From REEB481 sp039796915 (GTDB lineage Bacteria; Bacteroidota; Bacteroidia; NS11-12g; UBA955): DNA of 11,166 nt. Every line of letters begins with the position of its first letter. Position 1 is the stretch's first letter. The stretch is taken from assembly GCA_039796915.1 (NCBI GenBank), contig JBDKIU010000089.1:1-11166 (forward strand). Reading direction: 5' to 3'. The translations under genes and the position numbers were made by a program. Positions 1 to 7,057 of the stretch are shown one piece after another. The notes under the pieces are model-generated. The model was not told the origin of the DNA and searched no databases. It saw nothing but the letters and a program-made list of their open reading frames with translations.

Positions 1-1
1 G

Positions 2-3000
2 TTGGTAGGAACAGAAAACGCTACCGTTGCAGTCAACGACATAAACAATACCTGGAAAGATTCGGCGGTGAGCGGAAACGTTTCCACCAACGACTTCGAT
101 CCAGAACAGCATACCCAAACTTTTGGTTCTTTCCTGAATCAGAATGGCAGCGGTGCCACCATCAGTTCCGGTGCTACCCTGAGCGGTACCAGCATGACGG
201 GCGGTTCAGTGGCCAACGCAGGCACGCTCACCTTCACCGGAAGCAGCTATACCTTCACGCCTGCAGCCGGCTTCACCGGAACCGTGCGCGTTCCGTACAA
301 TGTATGCGACAATGGTTCTATTTCTGCCTGCGATACCGCCTGGCTGACCATTTCTGTGGATTCGATTCCGACCGCAGGATACAACAACGTGATTGCTACC
401 AATGATTACGCCGTTACGTATGGCGATACCATCAGTGCCAGTGTGCTTTCCAATGATGCCGATCCGGAAGGAAACTCCATGACCGTGAGCGCGTACCTGT
501 ATGACTCCGATGGCGATGGCACTCCGGATGCTTCCGGAAGTGTTGGAAGCTTTGTGAATGTAGGTGGCGTGGCCAATGATGGCAGCAGCTGGACCAATGC
601 CGGTCAGTTGCGCCTGAACGCCGACGGAACTTATACCTTCATTCCAACGCCCGGCTTCTATGGAACCATTACCGTAGATTATACCAATTCTGATAACGGA
701 ACTCCGGTAGCCACAGACCATGCATTGCTCACCATTACAGTGCTTCAGACCACCGGTCCGAACAATGCTGCACCGTTTGCCGGAGATGATTTTGCCATCA
801 CCAAAGTTGAAATGCCTGTAAGCGGCAATTGGGCTTCGAACGATATAGAACCAGACGCCGACAGCATCCGACTGAACGGTGTGGTGGTTAACCTGAAACT
901 TACAGCGCTGCCCGGAACTGCAACCCCGATTGATACGGTTACTACAGCCGAGGGCGGATCTGTGATCTTCTTCAGCAACGGTACTTATACGTATACGCCT
1001 CCGGCTGCTTATACCGGCCCGGATCAGGTAACTTATACCATTTGCGACGTAACCGCAGTTGGTCCACAGCCCTTGTGTGCCGATGCCACCATCTATTTCC
1101 TGGTAAGTTCGGAGAACAGCACCCTGGCGGTGAACGACTTCAACAATACCTGGATGGGCGAAGCGGTGACCGGTTCTGTAACGCTGAACGATGTGGATGC
1201 AGAAGCCAACGCGCAAACCTTCGGTTCGTTCCTGAATCAGAATGGAAGCGGCAGCACCATCAGCACCGGAGCAACGCTCAGCGGAACCGATGCGAATGGC
1301 AATCCAGTGGCCAACGCCGGAACGCTTACCTTCTCAGGCGGAAGCTATACCTTCACACCGACAGCAGGATTTACCGGTACGGTGCAGGTTCCTTACAACA
1401 TCTGCGACAACGGCTCACCTTCAGCCTGTGATACCGCCCTGCTGACCATCAGCGTTGATTCGCTTCCTTCCGGTTTGCGCAACAACCTGATTGCCAACAA
1501 CGATTACATGCTGAGCGATGGTTCTGCGGTGAGCAGCACAGTTGCTTCCAACGATGAAGATCCGGAAGCCAACAGCTTTAGCGTTATTTCTTACCAGCGT
1601 GATACCGATGGCGACGGAATTGTGGACGCTGCGGGCACGGTGGGAACACCAACCGTAGTTGGCGGAATAGACAACAACGGTGTAGCCTGGGCAAATGCCG
1701 GCACGCTGACGCTGAATGCCGATGGCTCTTACACCTTTACTCCTGCTTCAGGGTTTGAAGGAACTGTTTCCATAGATTATACCATCCAGGACGGCGCAGC
1801 CAATCCTGCGGATGATCAGGCTTCATTGTTCATCACGGTGCTGGGAAGCAATGGCGCGCAGAATGATCCGCCATTTGCCGGAGACGACTTTGCCGTGGCC
1901 AGAACCAATACGCCCGTAACAGGCAATTGGGCTGCCAACGACATTGAGCTGAACAGCGACTCTGTGAATCTGAACGGTACCGGAAACCATGTGTTGTTGA
2001 GCGGCTTGTTCGCCACACCAACCCCGATAGATACTGTTACCACCACACAGGGAGGAACTGTAATCTTCTTCAACGACGGAACATACCTATACAATCCTCC
2101 GCTGAACTATACCGGTCCGGATCAGGCTACGTATGAAATTTGCGACAAAACCGTAGTAGCTCCGCAACCTTTGTGTGCTTCAGCAAGCATCAACCTGCTT
2201 GTAGCACCCGATACTGTGCTGATTTCCGGAACCGTGTTCAACGACAAGAATGGCGGCACGGTAGATGGAACCGGAATTGGTTCGCTCAGCGGACAGCAGC
2301 TGATTGCCTACCTGATGGAAAACGGCCTGGTGCTGGATTCTGCAAGGGTAAACAGCGATGGTACTTATACCTTCAATCAGGGTCTGATGGAAACCACCTA
2401 TACAGTGCGTATTTCCACGGTGGCGAAAGCAACCGGAACCTCAGCACCTGCTGCTACTTTGCCAAGCAACTGGAACTTTACCGGTGAAACTTACGGAAGC
2501 AACAATGCCGCCGGATCCGGCGCCGATGCAACCGTGAACGGTTCTGTAACGGTGACCACACAGTTCAGCAGCATAACCGGTGTGAATTACGGTGTGAACT
2601 ATGCGCCTATAGCACACAGCAAAACCTATCTGGTGAACGTGGATTCTCTGCTGGTAACCGGTGCCATCCAGGGCATGTTTAACCGCAGGATTTCCTTGAA
2701 CAGCGCGAGCGGAACTTCCGACACCACCTTCAATACCGGAAGCAGCACGAATCTGCCCGGACCATTGTCTGGCTTCGACGCTGAAGAAGGACGACTTGGT
2801 GGATCAACCGGTATCGACACCCTGACCATGGTGCTTGAAACCTTGCCCGATACCACCATTGCACTGCTGGAATACAGGTATAACGGTGTGGTTTACAACC
2901 TGTGGCCGAACCCAACCGGAACAATGGTTGGCAACGCCCTCTTCCTGTGGGATGCCGCTACCAGCAAATACGTCATTCCGAATGCCGACCTGGACAGCTT

Positions 3001-3664
3001 CCGCATCCTGCTCAAAACACCGCTCAGCTCAACTTCGTTCAGCTATGCGTTCATTGACGAATCCGGAACGAAAGGTTCTGTGGGAACTTATACCCTTGAC
3101 TTCACCGCGCCACTGCCCGTACATCTGATTTCCTTCGGATGCCGGAAAGAATCAACAGCGGTGCGCGTTCAATGGGTAACCGCCGGCGAACTGAATACCG
3201 ATCGTTTCGAGATTCACCGCAGCACCGATGGTGTGAAATGGGAAATGCTCGGAACGGTGAAGGCTGCCGGAAATACGGCTCAGTCGCTGCGTTACAGTTT
3301 CCTGGATCAGAAGCCACAGCTGGGAACCAATGCCTACAGGTTGCTTGCCATCGATGTGGACGGCCACCAGGAATGGAGTCCGGTATGTGCCGCGCAGTTT
3401 ACCGGTGCAGGCAGCGATGCTGTGCAGTTGTATCCGAACCCTGCGCTTGACCTGACCACGCTGCGCTATGAGCTGCAGGAAGCAGGCACGGTGACCGTGA
3501 AACTGATGACTGTTTCCGGTGTTCAGCTTCAGGAGCTGACCCTTGAAGGCAAGGCAGGTGTGAATTTCCGCGACCTGGACATCCACACATTGTTGCCCGG
3601 TGCCTACATCCTCAGCCTGGAAGGTGCAACCCTCAATGAGCGCTTCCGCTTGATTAAACAATAA
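2..3664 (+). CDS. Giant T9SS-secreted adhesin-like repeat protein, 3' part
   Basis: This is the C-terminal 1220 residues of a larger protein. The reading frame is open to the left edge and the TTG at base 2 is not a credible start. Residues 5-370 and 371-736 are two copies of a three-module super-repeat of cadherin-like/Ig-like beta-sandwich type (motifs such as GSYTFTP, GFTGTV, ISVDS). The middle module of each copy carries a DxDGDG calcium-binding-like loop (DSDGDGTPD, DTDGDGIVD). Residues 737-869 resemble a carboxypeptidase-regulatory/SdrD-B-like domain (ISGTVFNDKNG, NSDGTYTF). Residues 870-1037 are not assigned. Residues 1038-1137 are an FN3-like domain (ELNTDRFEIHRSTDG, YRLLAIDVDG) common next to sorting signals. 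Residues 1139-1220 are a T9SS type A sorting domain (LYPNP at 1143-1147, LPGAYIL near the end). The protein is therefore predicted to cross the outer membrane through the type IX system and be attached or released. An adhesin or structural role is inferred; no enzymatic domain is visible in this part. Confidence 0.93.
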   Translation: MVGTENATVAVNDINNTWKDSAVSGNVSTNDFDPEQHTQTFGSFLNQNGSGATISSGATLSGTSMTGGSVANAGTLTFTGSSYTFTPAAGFTGTVRVPYNVCDNGSISACDTAWLTISVDSIPTAGYNNVIATNDYAVTYGDTISASVLSNDADPEGNSMTVSAYLYDSDGDGTPDASGSVGSFVNVGGVANDGSSWTNAGQLRLNADGTYTFIPTPGFYGTITVDYTNSDNGTPVATDHALLTITVLQTTGPNNAAPFAGDDFAITKVEMPVSGNWASNDIEPDADSIRLNGVVVNLKLTALPGTATPIDTVTTAEGGSVIFFSNGTYTYTPPAAYTGPDQVTYTICDVTAVGPQPLCADATIYFLVSSENSTLAVNDFNNTWMGEAVTGSVTLNDVDAEANAQTFGSFLNQNGSGSTISTGATLSGTDANGNPVANAGTLTFSGGSYTFTPTAGFTGTVQVPYNICDNGSPSACDTALLTISVDSLPSGLRNNLIANNDYMLSDGSAVSSTVASNDEDPEANSFSVISYQRDTDGDGIVDAAGTVGTPTVVGGIDNNGVAWANAGTLTLNADGSYTFTPASGFEGTVSIDYTIQDGAANPADDQASLFITVLGSNGAQNDPPFAGDDFAVARTNTPVTGNWAANDIELNSDSVNLNGTGNHVLLSGLFATPTPIDTVTTTQGGTVIFFNDGTYLYNPPLNYTGPDQATYEICDKTVVAPQPLCASASINLLVAPDTVLISGTVFNDKNGGTVDGTGIGSLSGQQLIAYLMENGLVLDSARVNSDGTYTFNQGLMETTYTVRISTVAKATGTSAPAATLPSNWNFTGETYGSNNAAGSGADATVNGSVTVTTQFSSITGVNYGVNYAPIAHSKTYLVNVDSLLVTGAIQGMFNRRISLNSASGTSDTTFNTGSSTNLPGPLSGFDAEEGRLGGSTGIDTLTMVLETLPDTTIALLEYRYNGVVYNLWPNPTGTMVGNALFLWDAATSKYVIPNADLDSFRILLKTPLSSTSFSYAFIDESGTKGSVGTYTLDFTAPLPVHLISFGCRKESTAVRVQWVTAGELNTDRFEIHRSTDGVKWEMLGTVKAAGNTAQSLRYSFLDQKPQLGTNAYRLLAIDVDGHQEWSPVCAAQFTGAGSDAVQLYPNPALDLTTLRYELQEAGTVTVKLMTVSGVQLQELTLEGKAGVNFRDLDIHTLLPGAYILSLEGATLNERFRLIKQ
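14..1111 (+). repeat. Super-repeat copy 1 (366 codons, modules A-B-C)
   Basis: This unit encodes residues 5-370 of the adhesin: module A about 5-129, B about 130-253, C about 254-370. It begins ENATVAVND and ends before the matching ENSTLAVND of copy 2. Module A has a cysteine pair eight residues apart (VCDNGSISAC), module C has a pair ten residues apart (CDVTAVGPQPLC), and module B has none. DNA identity to copy 2 is patchy, with many synonymous differences, so the duplication is not recent. Confidence 0.9.
1112..2209 (+). repeat. Super-repeat copy 2 (366 codons, modules A-B-C)
   Basis: This unit encodes residues 371-736 and has exactly the same length as copy 1. Landmarks keep register at an offset of 366; for example the PFAGDDF motif that opens module C occurs in both at that offset. 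Cysteine pairs recur in A (ICDNGSPSAC) and C (CDKTVVAPQPLC), and the DxDGDG loop recurs in B. The frame is open upstream of copy 1, so further copies probably lie to the left of the window. Confidence 0.9.
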
Positions 3665-3684
3665 AACTTCTTGATCATCCCTTA

Positions 3685-3720
3685 AACAAAGGCGCTCCTG
3701 GTGGGCGCCTTTGTTGTTTT
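3685..3720 (+). terminator. Rho-independent terminator of the adhesin gene
   Basis: A perfect 11-bp stem (3685-3695 with 3705-3715, core ACAAAGGCGC/GCGCCTTTGT) encloses a 9-nt loop. A TTTT tract follows at 3717-3720. It starts 21 bases after the stop codon of the adhesin gene, the expected position. Confidence 0.9.
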
Positions 3721-3796
3721 AACGCCGGCACGTTGCGCGCGTGGATGTCTATAGATTCTGAAGTAATGCCTTGTCATTCGGAGAAGGCTGGCCCTG

Positions 3797-3830
3797 CTTT
3801 CAAACCAAATCTGAAGATTTAATTTGAAAG
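3797..3830. repeat. 34-nt imperfect palindrome
   Basis: Outer arms CTTTCAAA (3797-3804) and TTTGAAAG (3823-3830) and inner arms AAATCT (3807-3812) and AGATTT (3815-3820) are perfectly complementary, separated by a symmetric CC/AA mismatch. Folded, it gives a long stem with a TGAA loop. There is no T-tract, so it is not a classical terminator. It may be part of a dispersed repeat or an RNA structure; its function is unknown. Confidence 0.6.
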
Positions 3831-3993
3831 GAAGCGTTTTCGGCGCGCAAATCTTTTCCCAGTCATGCAAGGCTCACTGGGTGATTTGGGAGCTTTACAC
3901 GCGCTGAAACGGCGTTTATTTATGGGTATTCATTGATGTGTAGGTGCGGGAATGATTTGATGAACAGGGAAGACAAAGGCAGGAGCAGGGCAT

Positions 3994-4025
3994 AAAAAAA
4001 GCGCAAGGAACTTTCCTCGCGCTTT
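3994..4025 (-). terminator. Rho-independent terminator of the cyclophilin operon
   Basis: Read on the minus strand, a 12-13 bp stem containing one G-U pair is formed by 4025-4014 and 4009-3998 (AAAGCGCGAGGA pairing with TCCTTGCGCTTT). A run of T residues (plus-strand A-tract 3994-4000) follows directly. It lies 33 bases after the cyclophilin stop codon. Confidence 0.88.
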
Positions 4026-4032
4026 CTCTCCG

Positions 4033-4052
4033 TGAACCGTTGAAACGGTTCA
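4033..4052 (-). repeat. Perfect 9-bp-arm hairpin just after the cyclophilin stop
   Basis: Arms TGAACCGTT and AACGGTTCA flank a GA centre, giving a stable stem, with a TTCA-type loop on the minus-strand RNA. It starts 6 bases after the stop codon and precedes the T-tailed hairpin by 7 bases, so the transcript 3' end carries two consecutive stems. It has no T-tract of its own. It may stabilise the 3' end or assist termination; this is inferred. Confidence 0.75.
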
Positions 4053-4058
4053 ACTCAT

Positions 4059-4985
4059 TTACGGAAGTATGGTGCAGCGGATGATTTTCACATCCTGCTG
4101 TGGTCGGTCGTCGTTGGGATTGGTTGGCGTAGCGGCAATTTTGTCGAGCACGTCAAAGCCGGAAATCAGTTGTCCGAATACCGTGTATTCACCGTCGAGC
4201 ATGGGCGCGCCGCCTGAAGTTTCATAGAGTCTTTGTACCCATTCCGGATAGTTGAGGTTTTTGGTGGCGCGGTAGCGAAGGATTTCAGGTTGAATATCGT
4301 TCATCATGCGCGCCCAGCCGGCCTGATCACCAGATTGCTGGAACATGGTGCGGCGCGCGCGGTAGGCGTCGTTGGCGGGGTCGTCGAAAAATCGTTGCTG
4401 GGCGATGTTGTTGCGCATGGCTTCCAGTTCTTCGCGGTTGGACGCTTTGCCGGAAACGATGTAGAACTGGCTGCCGGAGCTTTGCTTCAGCGGATTTACC
4501 TGGTCGCTCTGACGTGCAGCAGCCAAAGCACCTTTCAGGTGGTAGAACGTATCGATGAATTCGGCATCGATGCGCACTTCCTTGCCGGAAGCATCCACCT
4601 GACCGCCTTGTCCCAGCGGAACACCCATCGGGGCATTTTTAGAGTTCGGATCGCCGCCCTGAATCATGAAGCCCTGGATGACGCGGTGAAACAGCAAGTC
4701 TTTGTAGAAATCGTTCTTCACCAGTTTCAGAAAGTTATCCCGGTGTTTGGGTGTTTCATTGTACAGGGCCAGCACCATATTGCCCATGGTGGTTTCCATT
4801 TGCACGCGGGTACAACCTTTAAAGCGTGTGGAATCGGGCCAGGCCGGAGCGGGGGCAGCGGCAGCCTGGTCGGCCACCACATCTTCTTCGTAATGTTTTT
4901 TCTTCTTACCGCAGGAACTGAGCGGCAGGGCGGCCATCCAGGCAATGCCCAGCATGGCGGAACCAAGTATGATGTTGTGTTTCAT
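4059..4985 (-). CDS. Lipoprotein cyclophilin-type peptidyl-prolyl isomerase
   Basis: This 308-residue protein is predicted to be a periplasm-facing lipoprotein that catalyses cis-trans isomerisation of prolyl bonds. An N-terminal signal with lipobox LSSC (Cys25) is followed by a KKKK stretch and an Ala/Pro-rich linker (about 40-50). The cyclophilin domain runs from about 60 to the end. It has FHRVIQGFMIQGGD (99-112), holding the catalytic Arg101 and the conserved Phe and Gln, then SGSQFYIV (170-177) and LDGEYTVFG (263-271). The tryptophan that binds cyclosporin in human CypA aligns with Met262, and the active-site His126 of CypA aligns with a Tyr; both are common variants in bacterial cyclophilins. 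About 80 residues (180-258), rich in charged and helix-forming residues, are inserted between the SGSQFYIV and LDGEYTVFG strands. The start ATG lies 19 bases after the stop of the upstream gene, so the two are likely co-transcribed. Confidence 0.95.
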   Translation of the reverse strand: MKHNIILGSAMLGIAWMAALPLSSCGKKKKHYEEDVVADQAAAAPAPAWPDSTRFKGCTRVQMETTMGNMVLALYNETPKHRDNFLKLVKNDFYKDLLFHRVIQGFMIQGGDPNSKNAPMGVPLGQGGQVDASGKEVRIDAEFIDTFYHLKGALAAARQSDQVNPLKQSSGSQFYIVSGKASNREELEAMRNNIAQQRFFDDPANDAYRARRTMFQQSGDQAGWARMMNDIQPEILRYRATKNLNYPEWVQRLYETSGGAPMLDGEYTVFGQLISGFDVLDKIAATPTNPNDDRPQQDVKIIRCTILP

Positions 4986-5004
4986 GTGATGATGTATTCA
5001 GCGT

Positions 5005-5352
5005 TCAGATGATTTGTTCATTGAGAAAGTATTCTACGACATGCCGGCGCAGCATGGTTTCTTGTTCAAAAACAGAAACAAAGGGCAGCGGAATCCGGTT
5101 TTCCCAGATGGGCCAGCCATCCTGATCCATGCCGTTGAGTTCATAATAGCCGCTGTAGCTCAGCACCTTGCAAACGGCAATATGCATGAGGCTTACTTTT
5201 TCTTCTTTGGTGAACTTCTTTTCGGGCAACATGCCGAGTTCCCTGATTCCGATGATGAATAAAACACCATTTAAATCGGGTTTCTGGCCGAACTGGCTTT
5301 CCAGTCGCTCCAAAATGCGTTTCCAGTGTTCCTGTATTTCTGACTGTTCCAA
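5005..5352 (-). CDS. Conserved hypothetical protein, about 115 aa, TTG start proposed
   Basis: I recognise no named domain. The frame can be extended to an ATG at 5523, which would give 172 residues. That would overlap the divergent GH3 gene, and the extra 57 residues (rich in Cys, Gly, Pro and basic residues) look like translated promoter DNA. The proposed TTG at 5352-5350 gives LEQSEIQEHWKRILERLES..., then a compact acidic body with FGQKPDLNGVLFIIGIRELG and MHIAVCKVLSYSGYYELNGMDQDGWP. To my recollection this matches small uncharacterised soluble proteins of Bacteroidota that begin near this point. A -7-like element (TAAATTCG) ends 5 bases before this TTG, the same spacing as at the GH3 gene. 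No signal peptide or membrane segment is present. It is first in a two-gene unit with the cyclophilin gene. Existence of the gene is more certain than its start. Confidence 0.75.
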   Translation of the reverse strand: MEQSEIQEHWKRILERLESQFGQKPDLNGVLFIIGIRELGMLPEKKFTKEEKVSLMHIAVCKVLSYSGYYELNGMDQDGWPIWENRIPLPFVSVFEQETMLRRHVVEYFLNEQII

Positions 5353-5357
5353 CAGCG

Positions 5358-5365
5358 CGAATTTA
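5358..5365 (-). promoter_or_regulatory. Candidate -7 element, hypothetical-cyclophilin unit
   Basis: Minus-strand TAAATTCG differs by one base from the Bacteroidota consensus TAnnTTTG. It lies 5 bases upstream of the proposed TTG start, implying a leaderless or nearly leaderless message. I see no clear -33 TTTG element. Confidence 0.4.
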
Positions 5366-5496
5366 GGAATTAACCCTTGGCCAGTTTCGCGTGATGCTTG
5401 CTCCTTTTTCAGGGAAAAGTACAGCCCGGAACCGCCACAGGAAAATACGGGAAAACATGGAGTGCGCACAAGCGCAGGCACCAAGGTTTCATTGCC

Positions 5497-5504
5497 TAAC
5501 TTTG
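5497..5504 (+). promoter_or_regulatory. Candidate -7 promoter element of the GH3-murQ operon
   Basis: TAACTTTG matches the Bacteroidota primary sigma factor -7 consensus TAnnTTTG exactly. The ATG of the GH3-family gene follows after only 5 bases, so transcription would begin at or next to the start codon. No good -33 TTTG element is visible at the usual distance. The match also supports 5510 as the true start rather than any codon further upstream. Confidence 0.55.
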
Positions 5505-5509
5505 TACCA

Positions 5510-7057
5510 ATGGCGTTTAACATTCTTTCGCAATATGTGCAACCCGGACTGAGGGACCTGGTCAGTTTCAGTCATCGAAAAGCGCTCAGGTTCCAGGAAG
5601 CTCAGCTGAAAAAACTGTTGTTTAAAGCGAAGCATACCGCCTTTGGCAGGGAGCATGGTTTTGAAGAGATGTTGATTGCGCCTGATGTTTATCAGGCTTT
5701 CATCCGCAGGGTGCAGCCTGGTGATTACAGCAGCATGTATCCCTGGTGGCAACGCGCCTATGCCGGGGAACGCGATGTGGTTTGGCCCGGTAAGACGGAC
5801 TTCTTCGCCATGAGTTCCGGAACCACCGAAGCGGCCAGTAAATACATTCCGGTGAGTAAGGACATGTTGCGTTCGATACGGAAAACCAGTGTGCGGCAGC
5901 TGATGAGCATTGTGCGCAGTGATTTGCCCAAGGATTATCTGGCCAAGCACCACCTGATGATTTCCGGAAGTACGGATTTGAATTTCAACGGCACTTCCTA
6001 TGCGGGCGATTTGAGTGGCATCACCACCTCGCATATTCCATCCTGGTTTCAGCGCTTTTCGCGGCCGGGCATGGAAATCAGGAAGCAGCGCGACTGGTTT
6101 GACAAGCTGAATGCCATGGTGGAAGAAGCACCGAAATGGGATGTAGCTACCATTTCTGGTGTTCCGGCCTGGATCAAGATGCTCTTTGAAATGATTATTG
6201 AGCGTTACAAGGTGAAGCATATCCATGAAATCTGGCCGAATTTTTCCGTGTACATCTACGGGGGCGTGGCCATAGAGCCGTACCGGCAAAGTCTGGATGC
6301 GCTGATGGGGAAACCCATCATGTATTTTGAAACTTATCTGGCCAGTGAAGGTTTTCTGGCCTATCAGCACCGGATCGGGGCCAATGGGATGCGACTGAAT
6401 TTCAGGAATGGCGTGTATTATGAATTTATTCCCTTCAACAAAGAACACTTTAATGATCAGGGAGAATTGCTGCCGCATGCTACGGTGGTAAACCTGGCCG
6501 ATGTGAAGGAAGATCAGGATTATGCGATTTTAATCAGCACCTGTTCCGGCGCCTGGCGTTACCTAATCGGTGATACCGTTAAGTTCACCAATCTGGAACA
6601 CTGTGAGGTTAAAATTACCGGGCGCACGAAGCATTTTTTGTCTATTTGCGGCGAGCATCTTTCGGTTGATAATATGAATCAGGCTATTGCCAGATATGCC
6701 GAGAAGCATCAGGTTTCGCTTCCTGAGTTTACGGTAAAGGGCGTGCCTTATCAGGGTTTTTTTGCGCATCAGTGGTATGTAGCCTGTGATGATGTTTCCA
6801 TTGATGCAAAGGCGATGGCGCAGGAACTTGATCAGATTCTGTGCGACCTCAACGATGATTACGCCATTGAACGCAGGCATGCCTTAAAAGGCATTGCCGT
6901 GGAATTGCTGCCGGCTTCCTGGTTTATGGACTGGATGGAAGGTCGGGGCAAGCTGGGCGCACAGCAAAAATTCCCCCGTGTGATGTCAGATGCAGTTTAT
7001 GCTGACTGGCTTTCGTTTCTGGACACGCGAAAAAACCAAAGTCTGTCGCACGGATGA
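5510..7057 (+). CDS. GH3 family (auxin-responsive promoter-like) acyl-adenylating protein
   Basis: This 515-residue protein belongs to the GH3 branch of the ANL adenylating superfamily. Plant members conjugate acyl acids such as jasmonate or indoleacetate to amino acids through an acyl-adenylate. All three nucleotide-binding signatures are present: SSGTTE (102-107), YLASEG (276-281) within FETYLASEGFLA, and WRYLIGD (349-355). The C-terminal domain contains KITGRTKHFLSICGEHLS (368-385) and ends with KLGAQQKFPRV (481-491), a conserved lysine region of the family. No signal peptide is seen, so it is probably cytoplasmic. The length equals that usual for bacterial homologues. The frame is open upstream to 5168, but the ATG at 5510 is chosen because MAFNILSQYVQPG begins the family-like sequence and a -7 element sits 5 bases before it. 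The stop overlaps the murQ start (ATGA). The natural substrate in Bacteroidota is unknown to me. Confidence 0.93.
   Translation: MAFNILSQYVQPGLRDLVSFSHRKALRFQEAQLKKLLFKAKHTAFGREHGFEEMLIAPDVYQAFIRRVQPGDYSSMYPWWQRAYAGERDVVWPGKTDFFAMSSGTTEAASKYIPVSKDMLRSIRKTSVRQLMSIVRSDLPKDYLAKHHLMISGSTDLNFNGTSYAGDLSGITTSHIPSWFQRFSRPGMEIRKQRDWFDKLNAMVEEAPKWDVATISGVPAWIKMLFEMIIERYKVKHIHEIWPNFSVYIYGGVAIEPYRQSLDALMGKPIMYFETYLASEGFLAYQHRIGANGMRLNFRNGVYYEFIPFNKEHFNDQGELLPHATVVNLADVKEDQDYAILISTCSGAWRYLIGDTVKFTNLEHCEVKITGRTKHFLSICGEHLSVDNMNQAIARYAEKHQVSLPEFTVKGVPYQGFFAHQWYVACDDVSIDAKAMAQELDQILCDLNDDYAIERRHALKGIAVELLPASWFMDWMEGRGKLGAQQKFPRVMSDAVYADWLSFLDTRKNQSLSHG

Larger units (their letters stand above)
3721..4058. 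other. Non-coding stretch rich in inverted repeats
   Basis: No credible gene is seen in this 338-base gap between two convergent genes. The left part (about 3728-3800) contains phrases such as ATGTCTATAGATT and TTGTCATTCGGAG. To my recollection these resemble the dispersed intergenic repeats of Bacteroidota genomes (the TGTCATTCNGAG family), so this may be a decayed copy. Further right are a 34-nt imperfect palindrome (3797-3830), a hairpin with CCCAGT/ACTGGG arms (3858-3863 and 3876-3881), and the two hairpins downstream of the cyclophilin gene, listed separately. The 62-codon reading frame on the minus strand here (3682-3870) starts inside this repeat-like DNA, runs through the adhesin terminator and is not considered a gene. 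Confidence 0.5.

Noticed and set aside
206..1216. 336-codon open frame antisense to the adhesin repeats
   Set aside because: It is a shadow of the repetitive, biased coding sequence on the plus strand. Its translation is Gly/His/Arg/Ile-rich without domain signatures, and similar shorter frames recur opposite copy 2.
14..2209. Regular repeats as a possible CRISPR or other DNA-level array
   Set aside because: The repeats are in-frame protein repeats 1098 bases long with synonymous divergence, not short identical repeats with spacers.
3152..3661. 169-codon antisense frame opposite the FN3-like and T9SS domains
   Set aside because: The plus-strand frame is strongly supported by the T9SS domain ending at a proper terminator; the antisense translation has no family pattern.
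3682..3870. 62-codon minus-strand frame in the intergenic gap
   Set aside because: It runs through the adhesin terminator, and its translation (ASLLRMT, HPRAQRAG) looks like translated dispersed-repeat DNA rather than a protein.
4233..5012. 259-codon plus-strand frame opposite the cyclophilin gene
   Set aside because: The minus-strand cyclophilin has catalytic motifs, a lipobox and a terminator; the opposite frame has no recognisable features.
5168..5509. N-terminal extension of the GH3 protein from an upstream ATG
   Set aside because: It would run through the oppositely oriented hypothetical gene and add over 100 residues with no family similarity; a -7 element lies just before the ATG at 5510.
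5489..6478. 329-codon antisense frame opposite the GH3 gene
   Set aside because: The GH3 frame carries three ordered ANL motifs; the antisense translation is His/Ile/Arg-rich shadow sequence.
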